5,303 nucleotides of DNA from positions 1-5,303 of the forward strand of contig CALHBW010000402.1 in NCBI GenBank assembly GCA_937930625.1. The letters run 5' to 3'. Source of the stretch: an uncultured Saprospiraceae bacterium (lineage in GTDB: Bacteria > Bacteroidota > Bacteroidia > Chitinophagales > Saprospiraceae). Numbering within the stretch: the stretch's first letter is position 1; each line of letters begins with the position of its first letter. The position numbers were made by a program, and so were the translations under genes. Positions 1 through 4,591 of the stretch are shown piece after piece. The notes beneath the pieces were generated by a model, which had not been told where the DNA came from, did not search any database, and saw only the letters and a program-made list of their open reading frames with translations.

Positions 1-192
1 CAATACACCTGCGGCTTGGTTGGTACCTGCGGCAGCTTTTTTCAAAATGGCATAGGCACGAATGACTTCTATCGGCATTTTTTGTCCGCCGATTTTGAAA
101 TTTTGTGTGGAACGCTGCGTTTGTGCTGCCCAATATTTGTCAGCAGGTACGTCGATGTAACCAATGCTGTCTTTTTCTTTTCTTGTACTCAT
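1..192 (-). CDS. fumC: Class II fumarate hydratase, N-terminal 64 residues (partial)
   Basis: Fumarase C interconverts fumarate and L-malate in the cytoplasmic TCA cycle; class II enzymes are iron-independent homotetramers of about 460 residues. Only the first 64 codons are present, and the reading frame stays open to the left edge. Seen here: a start MSTRKEKDSIG, then IDVPADKYW at residues 13-21, AQTQRS at 23-28, NFKIG at 31-35 and MPIEVIRAYAILKKAAA at 39-55. This is the usual N-terminal order of the fumarase/aspartase superfamily, and the PADKYW-AQTQRS signature favours fumarase. The ATG at 192-190 is where family proteins begin. Residue 22 is Ala where the family almost always has Gly (YWGAQTQR); this is a substitution, not a frameshift. 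The gene has its own promoter candidate about 105 nt upstream and a strong hairpin in its leader. kptA lies upstream on the same strand, but the 202-bp gap makes a shared operon unlikely. The active-site regions lie outside the window. Confidence 0.93.
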   Translation of the reverse strand, partial: MSTRKEKDSIGYIDVPADKYWAAQTQRSTQNFKIGGQKMPIEVIRAYAILKKAAAGTNQAAGVL

Positions 193-200
193 GTGTTGTT

Positions 201-242
201 GTTTCGTGGTGTTGTGGTGTCGTAGTTTCGTGGTGTTGTGGT
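201..242. repeat. Perfect 18-bp direct repeat, two copies
   Basis: The 18-mer GTTTCGTGGTGTTGTGGT occurs at 201-218 and again at 225-242, separated by GTCGTA. On the coding strand of fumC the tract reads as roughly 8-bp units of the ACGAAACT / ACGACACC / ACAACACC kind. It begins 9 nt before the fumC start codon and forms part of the left side of the leader hairpin. Confidence 0.9.
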
Positions 243-293
243 TTTTACTAAATGTATAACCACGACACTACGACACCACCGTACCTCAACACC
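208..293. repeat. Long inverted repeat in the fumC 5' leader
   Basis: Positions 214-234 pair with 259-279 over 21 bp with a single mismatch (227 against 266), leaving a 24-nt loop. A second outer helix pairs 208-213 with 288-293 (GGTGTT with AACACC), separated by a bulge at 280-287. If the promoter at 304-334 is right, transcription starts within a few bases of 293, so the fumC transcript would begin almost directly with this hairpin. The structure ends about 15-21 nt before the start codon. No T-tract follows on the minus strand, so it is not a normal intrinsic terminator. A role in mRNA stability or translation is inference. Confidence 0.85.
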
Positions 294-303
294 AATTCAG
301 CCG

Positions 304-334
304 CAAAGGTACTCGGCGTAGAGCGATTTTGCAA
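304..334 (-). promoter_or_regulatory. Bacteroidota-type promoter for fumC
   Basis: Read on the minus strand, a TTG at 334-332 is followed by a 20-nt spacer and TACCTTTG at 311-304. This matches the Bacteroidota primary-sigma consensus (TTG at -33, 17-23 nt, TAnnTTTG at -7) at every fixed position. The start point would be near 297-300, giving a leader of about 105 nt to the fumC ATG. Confidence 0.72.
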
Positions 335-338
335 GTAA

Positions 339-400
339 AAGTAGCACAGGCTTCCAGCCTGTTTACTCGCGGAGGTACAGGTTGGAAGCCTGTGTTACTT
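339..400. repeat. 24-bp-stem inverted repeat (REP/BIME-like) at the kptA 3' end
   Basis: Positions 339-362 pair with 377-400 around a 14-nt loop. Every position pairs if two G-T pairs are allowed (344-395 and 357-382) when the plus strand is read as RNA; on the minus strand those two become C-A mismatches. The core is CACAGGCTTCCAGCCTGT with its near-complement. The repeat covers the kptA stop codon (397-395) and ends 5 bp from the -33 element of the fumC promoter. It may work as a kptA terminator, since a short T-rich stretch follows on the minus strand, but the lack of a proper T-tract and the dyad form suggest a dispersed extragenic palindrome. Confidence 0.85.
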
Positions 401-940
401 GAGTTCAAAATATTCAGGAGGAATATGGTCAGTAAGCCACACCCCATTTTTAGAAAGATAAAACTCAAACCCTGCTTCGTGCATCTTACCGGATTGGACA
501 GTAAGCATAGCGATTTTGCCATGTCGATTGCCGACTTTAGTGGCTGTTTCTATATCGGAGGAGAGGTGGACGTGTTGGCGTTTGCCTTTGATTAATCCTT
601 TTTCAAAAATGGACTCCAGAAATCGCGTAGCTGTGCCGTGATAAAGCGTTTTGGGTGGGGTTTGCGCTTCCAAATTGAGTTGAATATCATTGGAATGTCC
701 TTGATTAGCGCGGATTTTTGTTTGGTCGTCGTTGAAGGTGAAGCGTTGTTTGTCGTTGTTTTCTACGACGTATTGGAGTTGGTCGAAGGTGATGTTTTTG
801 CGGTGCTTTGTCATTTTTGTGAGGAGTTCGTCCACGTCTGCCCAGCCTTGCTCATTGAGATTGAGTTGGATGGTTTGGGGTTTGTGCCGTAGTACGAGGC
901 TGAGAAATTTGCTGATTCGTTTGGTTTGTTGGTCGTTCAT
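395..940 (-). CDS. kptA: RNA 2'-phosphotransferase, Tpt1/KptA family
   Basis: The enzyme removes an internal 2'-phosphate from RNA using NAD+, releasing nicotinamide and ADP-ribose 1''-2''-cyclic phosphate. In fungi it completes tRNA splicing; its bacterial role is unsettled. At 181 residues it has normal family length. Family landmarks appear in order: SKFLSLVLRHKP (10-21, with Arg18-His19), the winged-helix-like N-lobe GWADVDELL (32-40), IRANQGHS (76-83, Arg77), LYHGT (99-103), RQHVHLS (121-127, Arg121), VGNRHGK (136-142) and FYLSKNGVWLTDHIPPEYF (160-178). Arg18, His19, Arg77 and Arg121 fit the Arg-His-Arg-Arg catalytic set known for the family, so the protein should be active. The ATG at 940-938 starts just before the first conserved block. 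No clear Shine-Dalgarno or matching promoter was found close by. It is divergent from ubiE across about 526 bp. The last two codons and the stop fall in the inverted repeat at 339-400 or touch it. Confidence 0.95.
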   Translation of the reverse strand: MNDQQTKRISKFLSLVLRHKPQTIQLNLNEQGWADVDELLTKMTKHRKNITFDQLQYVVENNDKQRFTFNDDQTKIRANQGHSNDIQLNLEAQTPPKTLYHGTATRFLESIFEKGLIKGKRQHVHLSSDIETATKVGNRHGKIAMLTVQSGKMHEAGFEFYLSKNGVWLTDHIPPEYFELK

Positions 941-941
941 G

Positions 942-976
942 TCGTGTATTCGTTAATTCGTGTATTTATGATTCGT
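942..976. repeat. Short periodic repeat upstream of kptA
   Basis: TCGTGTATT occurs at 942-950 and 958-966, and TCGTTTTA at 973-980 is a decayed third unit, giving a period of about 15-16 bp built from ATTCGT-type words. The tract starts directly 5' of the kptA start codon, as the other low-complexity repeats in this window do for fumC and acpH. No stable hairpin is evident. Confidence 0.6.
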
Positions 977-1024
977 TTTATTTTTTGAAAACGTTTTTAA
1001 ATAATAGAAAGTTCGCAGAGAGAT

Positions 1025-1051
1025 GTAGCACGGTGCTTCCGCCCGTTTTTG
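1025..1051. repeat. Possible decayed half-copy of the 339-400 repeat
   Basis: GTAGCACGGTGCTTCCGCCC resembles the left arm of the kptA-proximal repeat, GTAGCACAGGCTTCCAGCCT. Both share the GTAGCAC opening and a GCTTCC core, and both are followed by GT and a T-rich stretch ending in GCG. A second arm is not found downstream, so this would be a single, diverged arm. Resemblance by eye only. Confidence 0.35.
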
Positions 1052-1190
1052 CGTTAGTTTAGCATTTCCCGAAATAAAAAACATGTACTACACTCGCATT
1101 ATGCCGTTCACAGTATCAACAACTTGAATTTTTATTTTTGGATAATGCTAAATAAACCCTTTTTTATACAACCATTTCCTCAAAAAATTA

Positions 1191-1218
1191 TTGTAAAATA
1201 CAGACAAAGCTAATTTTG
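1191..1218 (+). promoter_or_regulatory. Candidate Bacteroidota-type promoter for ubiE-porT
   Basis: TTG at 1191-1193, a 17-nt spacer and TAATTTTG at 1211-1218 match the TTG / TAnnTTTG pattern at the short end of the accepted spacing. Transcription would start near 1225, giving a leader of about 240 nt that contains the whole MITE-like element. A minus-strand TAGCTTTG (1212-1205) overlaps it by two bases but lacks a -33 partner. Confidence 0.42.
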
Positions 1219-1291
1219 TATTAATAACGATAGTTTTTATTTTATGTTAAAAATTATAAAATGTAAATAATTGATAATTAATTATTTAAAA

Positions 1292-1454
1292 GAATTTTAG
1301 GCTATCCGTCTAAGTTTGCTTGCGTGATTACTACTCGTCTGACGAAGGTTTTGTGAAATGTAGTGATTTGTCTCATAAAATATTCGCACTGAATAAAGTG
1401 ATTCGTCTGACGAGTATTCGCTTTAGGCAAAGTTAGACGGGTAACCGAATTTTA
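1292..1454. mobile_element. MITE-like element with terminal inverted repeats and 8-bp target duplication
   Basis: The element proper is 1300-1446 (147 bp). Its ends are 20-bp inverted repeats: left GGCTATCCGTCTAAGTTTGC (1300-1319), right, read inward, GGTTACCCGTCTAACTTTGC (1446-1427), 17 of 20 identical. The 8-mer GAATTTTA sits immediately outside both ends (1292-1299 and 1447-1454), as expected of a target-site duplication. A second inverted pair lies inside: 1332-1346 with 1402-1416, 14 of 15 paired, each arm carrying CGTCTGACG. The element has no coding capacity, so a transposase would have to act in trans. Families with GG ends and 8-bp duplications (ISL3, IS1595) are possible parents, but I cannot assign one. 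It ends 20 bp before the ubiE ATG. Confidence 0.72.
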
Positions 1455-1466
1455 AACTTAAACTTT

Positions 1467-2207
1467 ATGTCCTATTCGCACGATAAAGTCAACCCTTACG
1501 ATGATGCTACAAGCGCGAAAAAAACGCAAGTCACCGGAATGTTTGACAACATTGCCCCCTATTATGATTTCCTGAATCGCTTATTGTCTTTGGGTATTGA
1601 CCAAAGTTGGCGTAAAAAAGCCATTAGCAAACTCGAAGCTGCACAACCACAACAAATACTCGACGTAGCTACCGGTACGGCAGACGTGGCGATTATGATG
1701 GCAAAACGTCTAAAACCGGAACGCATCGTGGGTTTGGATATTTCTAAAGAAATGTTGGCAGTCGGACAGCAAAAAATCGAAAAGGCGGATTTGGATAAAT
1801 GTATTGAACTTCAACAAGGAGATTCAGAAAATTTACCCTTCGCGGACAATACTTTCGACGCAATTACCGTTGCATTTGGTGTCAGAAATTTTGAAAATCT
1901 GGAACAAGGGTTAAGTGAGATGCAACGTGTCTTAAAGCCGGAAGGTCAAGTGATTGTATTGGAATTTTCGCAGCCGCGAGTTTTTCCGTTCAAACAATTG
2001 TTTAATTTTTATTTCAAATACATCCTTCCGACTATCGGGCGTGTAACTTCTAAAGACCCTAAAGCGTATAAGTATTTGTACGAATCTGTGCAGGCTTTTC
2101 CCGACGGTCAGCACTTTTTGGATGTATTAGAGAAAACGGGGTTTAAATCGAATCAATGCACAGCACTCAGTCTTGGAATATGCTCCATTTATCATGGAAA
2201 AAAATAA
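1467..2207 (+). CDS. ubiE: Demethylmenaquinone methyltransferase (MenG/UbiE)
   Basis: This SAM-dependent C-methyltransferase turns demethylmenaquinone into menaquinone (and, in ubiquinone makers, acts on the benzoquinol intermediate). In Bacteroidota the product is menaquinone, so the menG role applies. At 246 residues it has typical length. Seen: the UbiE block MFDNIAPYYDFLNRLLSLG at 25-43 followed by WRKKAI, Rossmann motif I LDVATGTADVA at 65-75, GLDIS with the ribose-binding acidic residue Asp91, GDSENLPFADNTFD at 118-131, the AFGVRNF signature at 136-142, the RVLKPEGQVIVLEFS post-motif at 154-168, and the family tail PTIGRVTSKDPKAYKYLYES at 188-207. The ATG follows the MITE-like element by 20 bp; no strong Shine-Dalgarno is visible. 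The 3' end overlaps porT, which points to co-transcription and translational coupling. All expected motifs are intact. Confidence 0.97.
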   Translation: MSYSHDKVNPYDDATSAKKTQVTGMFDNIAPYYDFLNRLLSLGIDQSWRKKAISKLEAAQPQQILDVATGTADVAIMMAKRLKPERIVGLDISKEMLAVGQQKIEKADLDKCIELQQGDSENLPFADNTFDAITVAFGVRNFENLEQGLSEMQRVLKPEGQVIVLEFSQPRVFPFKQLFNFYFKYILPTIGRVTSKDPKAYKYLYESVQAFPDGQHFLDVLEKTGFKSNQCTALSLGICSIYHGKK

Positions 2208-2890
2208 TGTTTATCGTCGTTTTAATCACGATGACGATAAACGCCGATGCCCAAATCAAAGGAACGTATAACTACCTTGATTTTGCCAATAAACCTTATT
2301 ATTTTGGCATTACGCTTTCGTACAATACATCGGATTATCGCGTATCGCCAAACGAAAATTTTATCCTCAATGATAGTATAGGCAGCATCCTCTCACCACG
2401 CGGACCGGGTTTCAATCTTGGTATTGTGGGTAATCTGAAAGTGGGGCAATACTTCGATTTTCGCTTTCTGCCTACCTTGTCTTTTGCCGATAGAAAATTG
2501 GACTATAATTTTGCACGTACCGGTGCCGAACATCGTGAGCAAATCGAAGCCGTATTTATCGAAACTCCCTTCTTAGTACGTTACAAATCAGAACCTTATA
2601 ATGATATTCGTGCTTTTGTAGTGGCAGGTGTCAAATACTCATTTGATGTGGCGAGTAATTCGCGGACGCGACAAAGCGACTCTTTGCTGAAAGTGGCACC
2701 CTCGGATTTCTCCGTCGAATTTGGTGCAGGCGTACAGATATTCTTTCCGTATTTTATCTTTTCTCCCGAAATCAAAGTCTCGCATGGCTTGAGCAATATT
2801 CTGATTCACGATGATGATTTGATATACTCGTCGGTCTTAGATAAATTGTTTTCCCGGACCTTTACATTGTCGTTCCACTTTGAAGGATAG
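2180..2890 (+). CDS. porT: PorT-family type IX secretion outer-membrane protein
   Basis: PorT (SprT in gliding species) is an outer-membrane beta-barrel protein needed for the Bacteroidota type IX secretion system. Counting from the ATG at 2180 (236 residues): a Lys-Lys and hydrophobic core (IMFIVVLITMTI, 9-20), a likely signal-peptidase site NADA|Q at 24/25, then KPYYFGITLSYNTSDYRV (38-55), the family stretch GFNLGIVGNLKVGQYFDFRF (77-96), alternating aromatic/polar strands and an aromatic last strand TFTLSFHFEG (227-236) typical of outer-membrane barrels. The start is uncertain. ATG 2207 overlaps the ubiE stop as TAATG and has GGA 8 nt upstream, but its signal peptide would lack a basic N-terminus; ATG 2180 supplies WKK; ATG 2156 is also in frame. 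I chose 2180 for the signal peptide. The ubiE-porT neighbourhood is, from memory, common in this phylum and supports the call. Confidence 0.85.
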   Translation: MLHLSWKKIMFIVVLITMTINADAQIKGTYNYLDFANKPYYFGITLSYNTSDYRVSPNENFILNDSIGSILSPRGPGFNLGIVGNLKVGQYFDFRFLPTLSFADRKLDYNFARTGAEHREQIEAVFIETPFLVRYKSEPYNDIRAFVVAGVKYSFDVASNSRTRQSDSLLKVAPSDFSVEFGAGVQIFFPYFIFSPEIKVSHGLSNILIHDDDLIYSSVLDKLFSRTFTLSFHFEG

Positions 2891-2910
2891 ACCTAACACG
2901 AGTATCTGCA

Positions 2911-3486
2911 TTAGGAATCACCAACTACCGCTTCAACCAATTCAGGGAAAAAACGGTTAAATTCATCATTATACAAATCGAAATCTGCTTCCAATTGGAG
3001 GTGGGCTTGTGAGATGTCAATGCTTTTAATGCGTTTGGCGAAATAGTGAAATGTGGTGGCAATACCTTCCATATGGCGATAGCCGACGAGCCAGTTGTGT
3101 CGTATCATCGAAGGGAGGCGTTGTCGGAGTTTCAGGGGTAGGTGGGCTTCGTATTTTTCGAGTATTTCGTAGTTTCTTTTCGTAAAATCTTCCAACGATT
3201 CATCCGAGTATTTATCCCAATTTTGCGCCAGCAAATGGTCATAATAAATATCCACAATCACAGAAGCGTACTTTGAGTAGAGTGGGTACAATCGCCGTTT
3301 ACTTTCCTTGACTACTTCATGTGTATCTGTAAATGAATCTATCAAACGATGGGTACGAATCCCGGCTTGTATGCCTTCGGGCAGCTTGTCTATGCCTTTA
3401 TTGCCTTTTATAAAATCAGCAGAAATATTGCCAACGGCGTGTTGCTCATCGCCAAAAGAAAGGTATAAATGTGCGAGGTAGTTCAT
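2911..3486 (-). CDS. acpH: Acyl carrier protein phosphodiesterase (AcpH family, DUF479)
   Basis: AcpH hydrolyses holo-acyl carrier protein to the apo form by removing 4'-phosphopantetheine; it is a cytoplasmic metal-dependent HD-like enzyme. The 191-residue product matches the family (about 190-200). Seen: the hallmark N-terminus MNYLAHLYLSF (His6), VGNISADFIKG (18-28, Asp24), GIRTHRLIDSFTD (42-54, His46, Arg47, Asp50, Asp54), the VDIYYDHLLAQNW block (78-90, Asp83-His84), and a helical C-terminal half with RLPSMIRHNWLVGY (123-136). Start chosen at 3486-3484: the frame extends 34 codons further upstream, but those codons translate the inverted repeat at 3495-3594, and MNYLAHLYL is the canonical family start. 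It is convergent with porT (20-bp gap, no shared terminator seen) and downstream of rpoD, separated from it by a strong terminator, so it probably has its own promoter. Confidence 0.9.
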   Translation of the reverse strand: MNYLAHLYLSFGDEQHAVGNISADFIKGNKGIDKLPEGIQAGIRTHRLIDSFTDTHEVVKESKRRLYPLYSKYASVIVDIYYDHLLAQNWDKYSDESLEDFTKRNYEILEKYEAHLPLKLRQRLPSMIRHNWLVGYRHMEGIATTFHYFAKRIKSIDISQAHLQLEADFDLYNDEFNRFFPELVEAVVGDS

Positions 3487-3494
3487 AAAAAGTA

Positions 3495-3594
3495 TCGAGT
3501 GCCGAGTTTGCGAGTAGCGAGTTTTGTATTGCGTGAAAATATTTTGCTCCGCAAAGTACGAATAAAACTCGCTACTCGCTACTCGCAAACTCGA
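3495..3594. repeat. Heptad-rich inverted repeat in front of acpH
   Basis: The left arm, 3503-3525, pairs with 3564-3593. The right arm matches it base for base except for one extra 7-bp unit (CTACTCG), so the two arms differ by a single heptad. Outside, TCGAGT at 3495-3500 pairs with the region ending at 3594, and here it is the left side that has an extra 7 bp. The arms are built from ACTCG words spaced 7, 8, 7 and 7 bp apart on the acpH coding strand. The loop (3526-3563) holds a further weak pairing (GCG 3531-3533 with CGC 3550-3552). The paired arm begins 16 nt from the acpH ATG. Confidence 0.88.
3552..3558 (-). promoter_or_regulatory. Degenerate -7 element, possible acpH promoter
   Basis: On the minus strand TACTTTG followed by CGG resembles the fumC element TACCTTTG followed by CGG with one base missing. 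The nearest TTG lies about 27 nt upstream, inside the inverted-repeat arm, which is too far for a good match. It is reported because acpH follows a strong terminator and should need a promoter of its own, and no better candidate exists between 3487 and 3602. Confidence 0.22.
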
Positions 3595-3602
3595 TTACTC
3601 AC

Positions 3603-3632
3603 AAAAAAAAGCCACTCCCTTTCGGAAGTGGC
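3603..3632 (-). terminator. Intrinsic terminator of rpoD
   Basis: On the minus strand the RNA reads GCCACUUCC, a GAAA tetraloop, then GGGAGUGGC, a 9-bp stem with one G-U pair, directly followed by eight U residues (A-run at 3603-3610). It lies 33 nt past the rpoD stop codon. It should insulate acpH from rpoD transcription. Confidence 0.95.
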
Positions 3633-3665
3633 AGCCAAATAAAATTTCTTAATGGAGAAAACCTT

Positions 3666-4529
3666 TTATCCGAGATAAGAACGCAGGTCGTTTCGGTTGT
3701 AAGATTTGCGTAGTCTGCGGATAGCTCTTTCTTTGATTTGACGTACACGCTCGCGAGTGAGTCCGTACATTTCGCCGATTTCTTCGAGTGTCATGGATTG
3801 TCTTCCATTGAGACCGTAGTAAGCGGAAAGTACTTCATTTTCGCGAGTGGTGAGCATACGTAATCCTTCGTCTACTTCTTCTTTGAGCGATTGCTTGAGC
3901 AGTGTACTGTCAGGCGTACCGCTTTTGTCTGCCATCAAATCGAGCATGGTAGAATCACCATCGTCGCTTTTGATAGGCGCGTCGAAAGATACGTGTTTGC
4001 TGTTGCCTTTGAGCATATCGCGCACTTCTTTAGGCGTGATGCCAAGTGCCTCTGCGAGTTCCTCTTGCGTAGGTTCACGCTCAAATTCTTGGATGAAAGA
4101 CATGTAAGCCTCATTCACCTTATTGTACGACCCGACTTTGTTGAGTGGCAGACGGACGATACGTGAATATTCCACGATTGCCTGCAATATGGATTGACGA
4201 ATCCACCAAACGGCGTAGGAGATGAATTTGAAACCTTTAGTCTCATCAAATCGCTTGGCAGCTTTCATCAGACCGACATTGCCCTCATTGATGAGGTCGC
4301 TGAGGGAGAGTCCCTGATTTTGGTACTGCTTCGCAACAGATACGACAAATCGAAGATTAGACTTCGTGAGCTTCTCTAAAGCATTTTCGTCGCCTTCCCG
4401 AATCCTGCGGGCTAAATCAGCCTCTTCTTCCGGGGTTAGCAAATCAATTTTACCTATATCGCTGAGATACTTATCCAACGCTAGGCTTTCTCTTGCTGTG
4501 ATTTTGTTTGTAATCTTGAGTTGTCTCAT
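3666..4529 (-). CDS. rpoD: Primary RNA polymerase sigma factor (RpoD/SigA, Bacteroidota short form)
   Basis: This is the housekeeping sigma-70 factor that directs RNA polymerase to promoters. At 287 residues it has the short form known in Bacteroidota, with no region 1.1 and no large non-conserved insert. Domains: region 1.2 at about 15-48 (ALDKYLSDIGKIDLLTPEEE), region 2 at about 55-126 with NLRFVVSVAKQYQ (58-70), LSDLINEGNVGLMKAAKRFD (76-95) and the -10 recognition helix YAVWWIRQSILQAIVEYSR (105-123), region 3 at about 127-205, and region 4 at about 215-287 with LTTRENEVLSAYYGLNG (226-242) and the helix-turn-helix TLEEIGEMYGLTRERVRQIK (247-266). The ATG at 4529-4527 gives the family N-terminus MRQLKIT. 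No regulatory domain is fused. A strong terminator follows, so it is probably monocistronic; the roughly 640-bp non-coding upstream region suggests complex control. Confidence 0.96.
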   Translation of the reverse strand: MRQLKITNKITARESLALDKYLSDIGKIDLLTPEEEADLARRIREGDENALEKLTKSNLRFVVSVAKQYQNQGLSLSDLINEGNVGLMKAAKRFDETKGFKFISYAVWWIRQSILQAIVEYSRIVRLPLNKVGSYNKVNEAYMSFIQEFEREPTQEELAEALGITPKEVRDMLKGNSKHVSFDAPIKSDDGDSTMLDLMADKSGTPDSTLLKQSLKEEVDEGLRMLTTRENEVLSAYYGLNGRQSMTLEEIGEMYGLTRERVRQIKERAIRRLRKSYNRNDLRSYLG

Positions 4530-4591
4530 AATATTTCCCTATTTTATACTAATGATATTTTCCCTTTGTAACTATAATACGTTTTAAAAGC

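Larger units (their letters stand above)
977..1290. other. AT-rich divergent spacer between kptA and ubiE
   Basis: There is no credible coding sequence on either strand in this stretch. It holds a GC-richer patch at 1025-1051 that resembles one arm of the 339-400 repeat, a promoter candidate at 1191-1218 and otherwise A/T runs. No RNA gene is recognisable. Confidence 0.7.

Noticed and set aside
16..225. Plus-strand 69-codon frame over the fumC start
   Set aside because: It is antisense to an unmistakable fumarase N-terminus.
286..956. Plus-strand open frames across kptA and a second minus-strand frame at 286-522
   Set aside because: They overlap kptA in other frames, show no family features, and kptA has all its conserved motifs.
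1311..1318. TAAGTTTG in the left MITE end (and TAACTTTG on the minus strand at 1435-1428) as inward-facing promoters
   Set aside because: Both match the -7 pattern TAnnTTTG but neither has a TTG at 17-23 nt upstream. They are more simply parts of the terminal inverted repeats.
2596..2796. Minus-strand frame within porT
   Set aside because: It is antisense to a well-supported outer-membrane protein and lacks any recognisable motif.
2892..2915. CCTAA / TTAGG inverted pair between porT and acpH as a bidirectional terminator
   Set aside because: The stem is only 5 bp with a 14-nt loop and has no T-tract on either side.
3487..3588. 34-residue N-terminal extension of AcpH from an upstream in-frame ATG at 3588
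   Set aside because: The extra codons translate the heptad inverted repeat, and the family starts at MNYLAHLYL, so the start at 3486 is preferred.
3495..3594. CRISPR-like array from repeated ACTCG units
   Set aside because: The units are 7 bp with no spacers and are arranged as an inverted repeat, not as direct repeats of 25-40 bp.
3847..4587. Plus-strand open frames antisense to rpoD
   Set aside because: They are shadows of the sigma-factor codons; their sequences are Ser/Leu-rich reverse-frame products with no recognisable domain.
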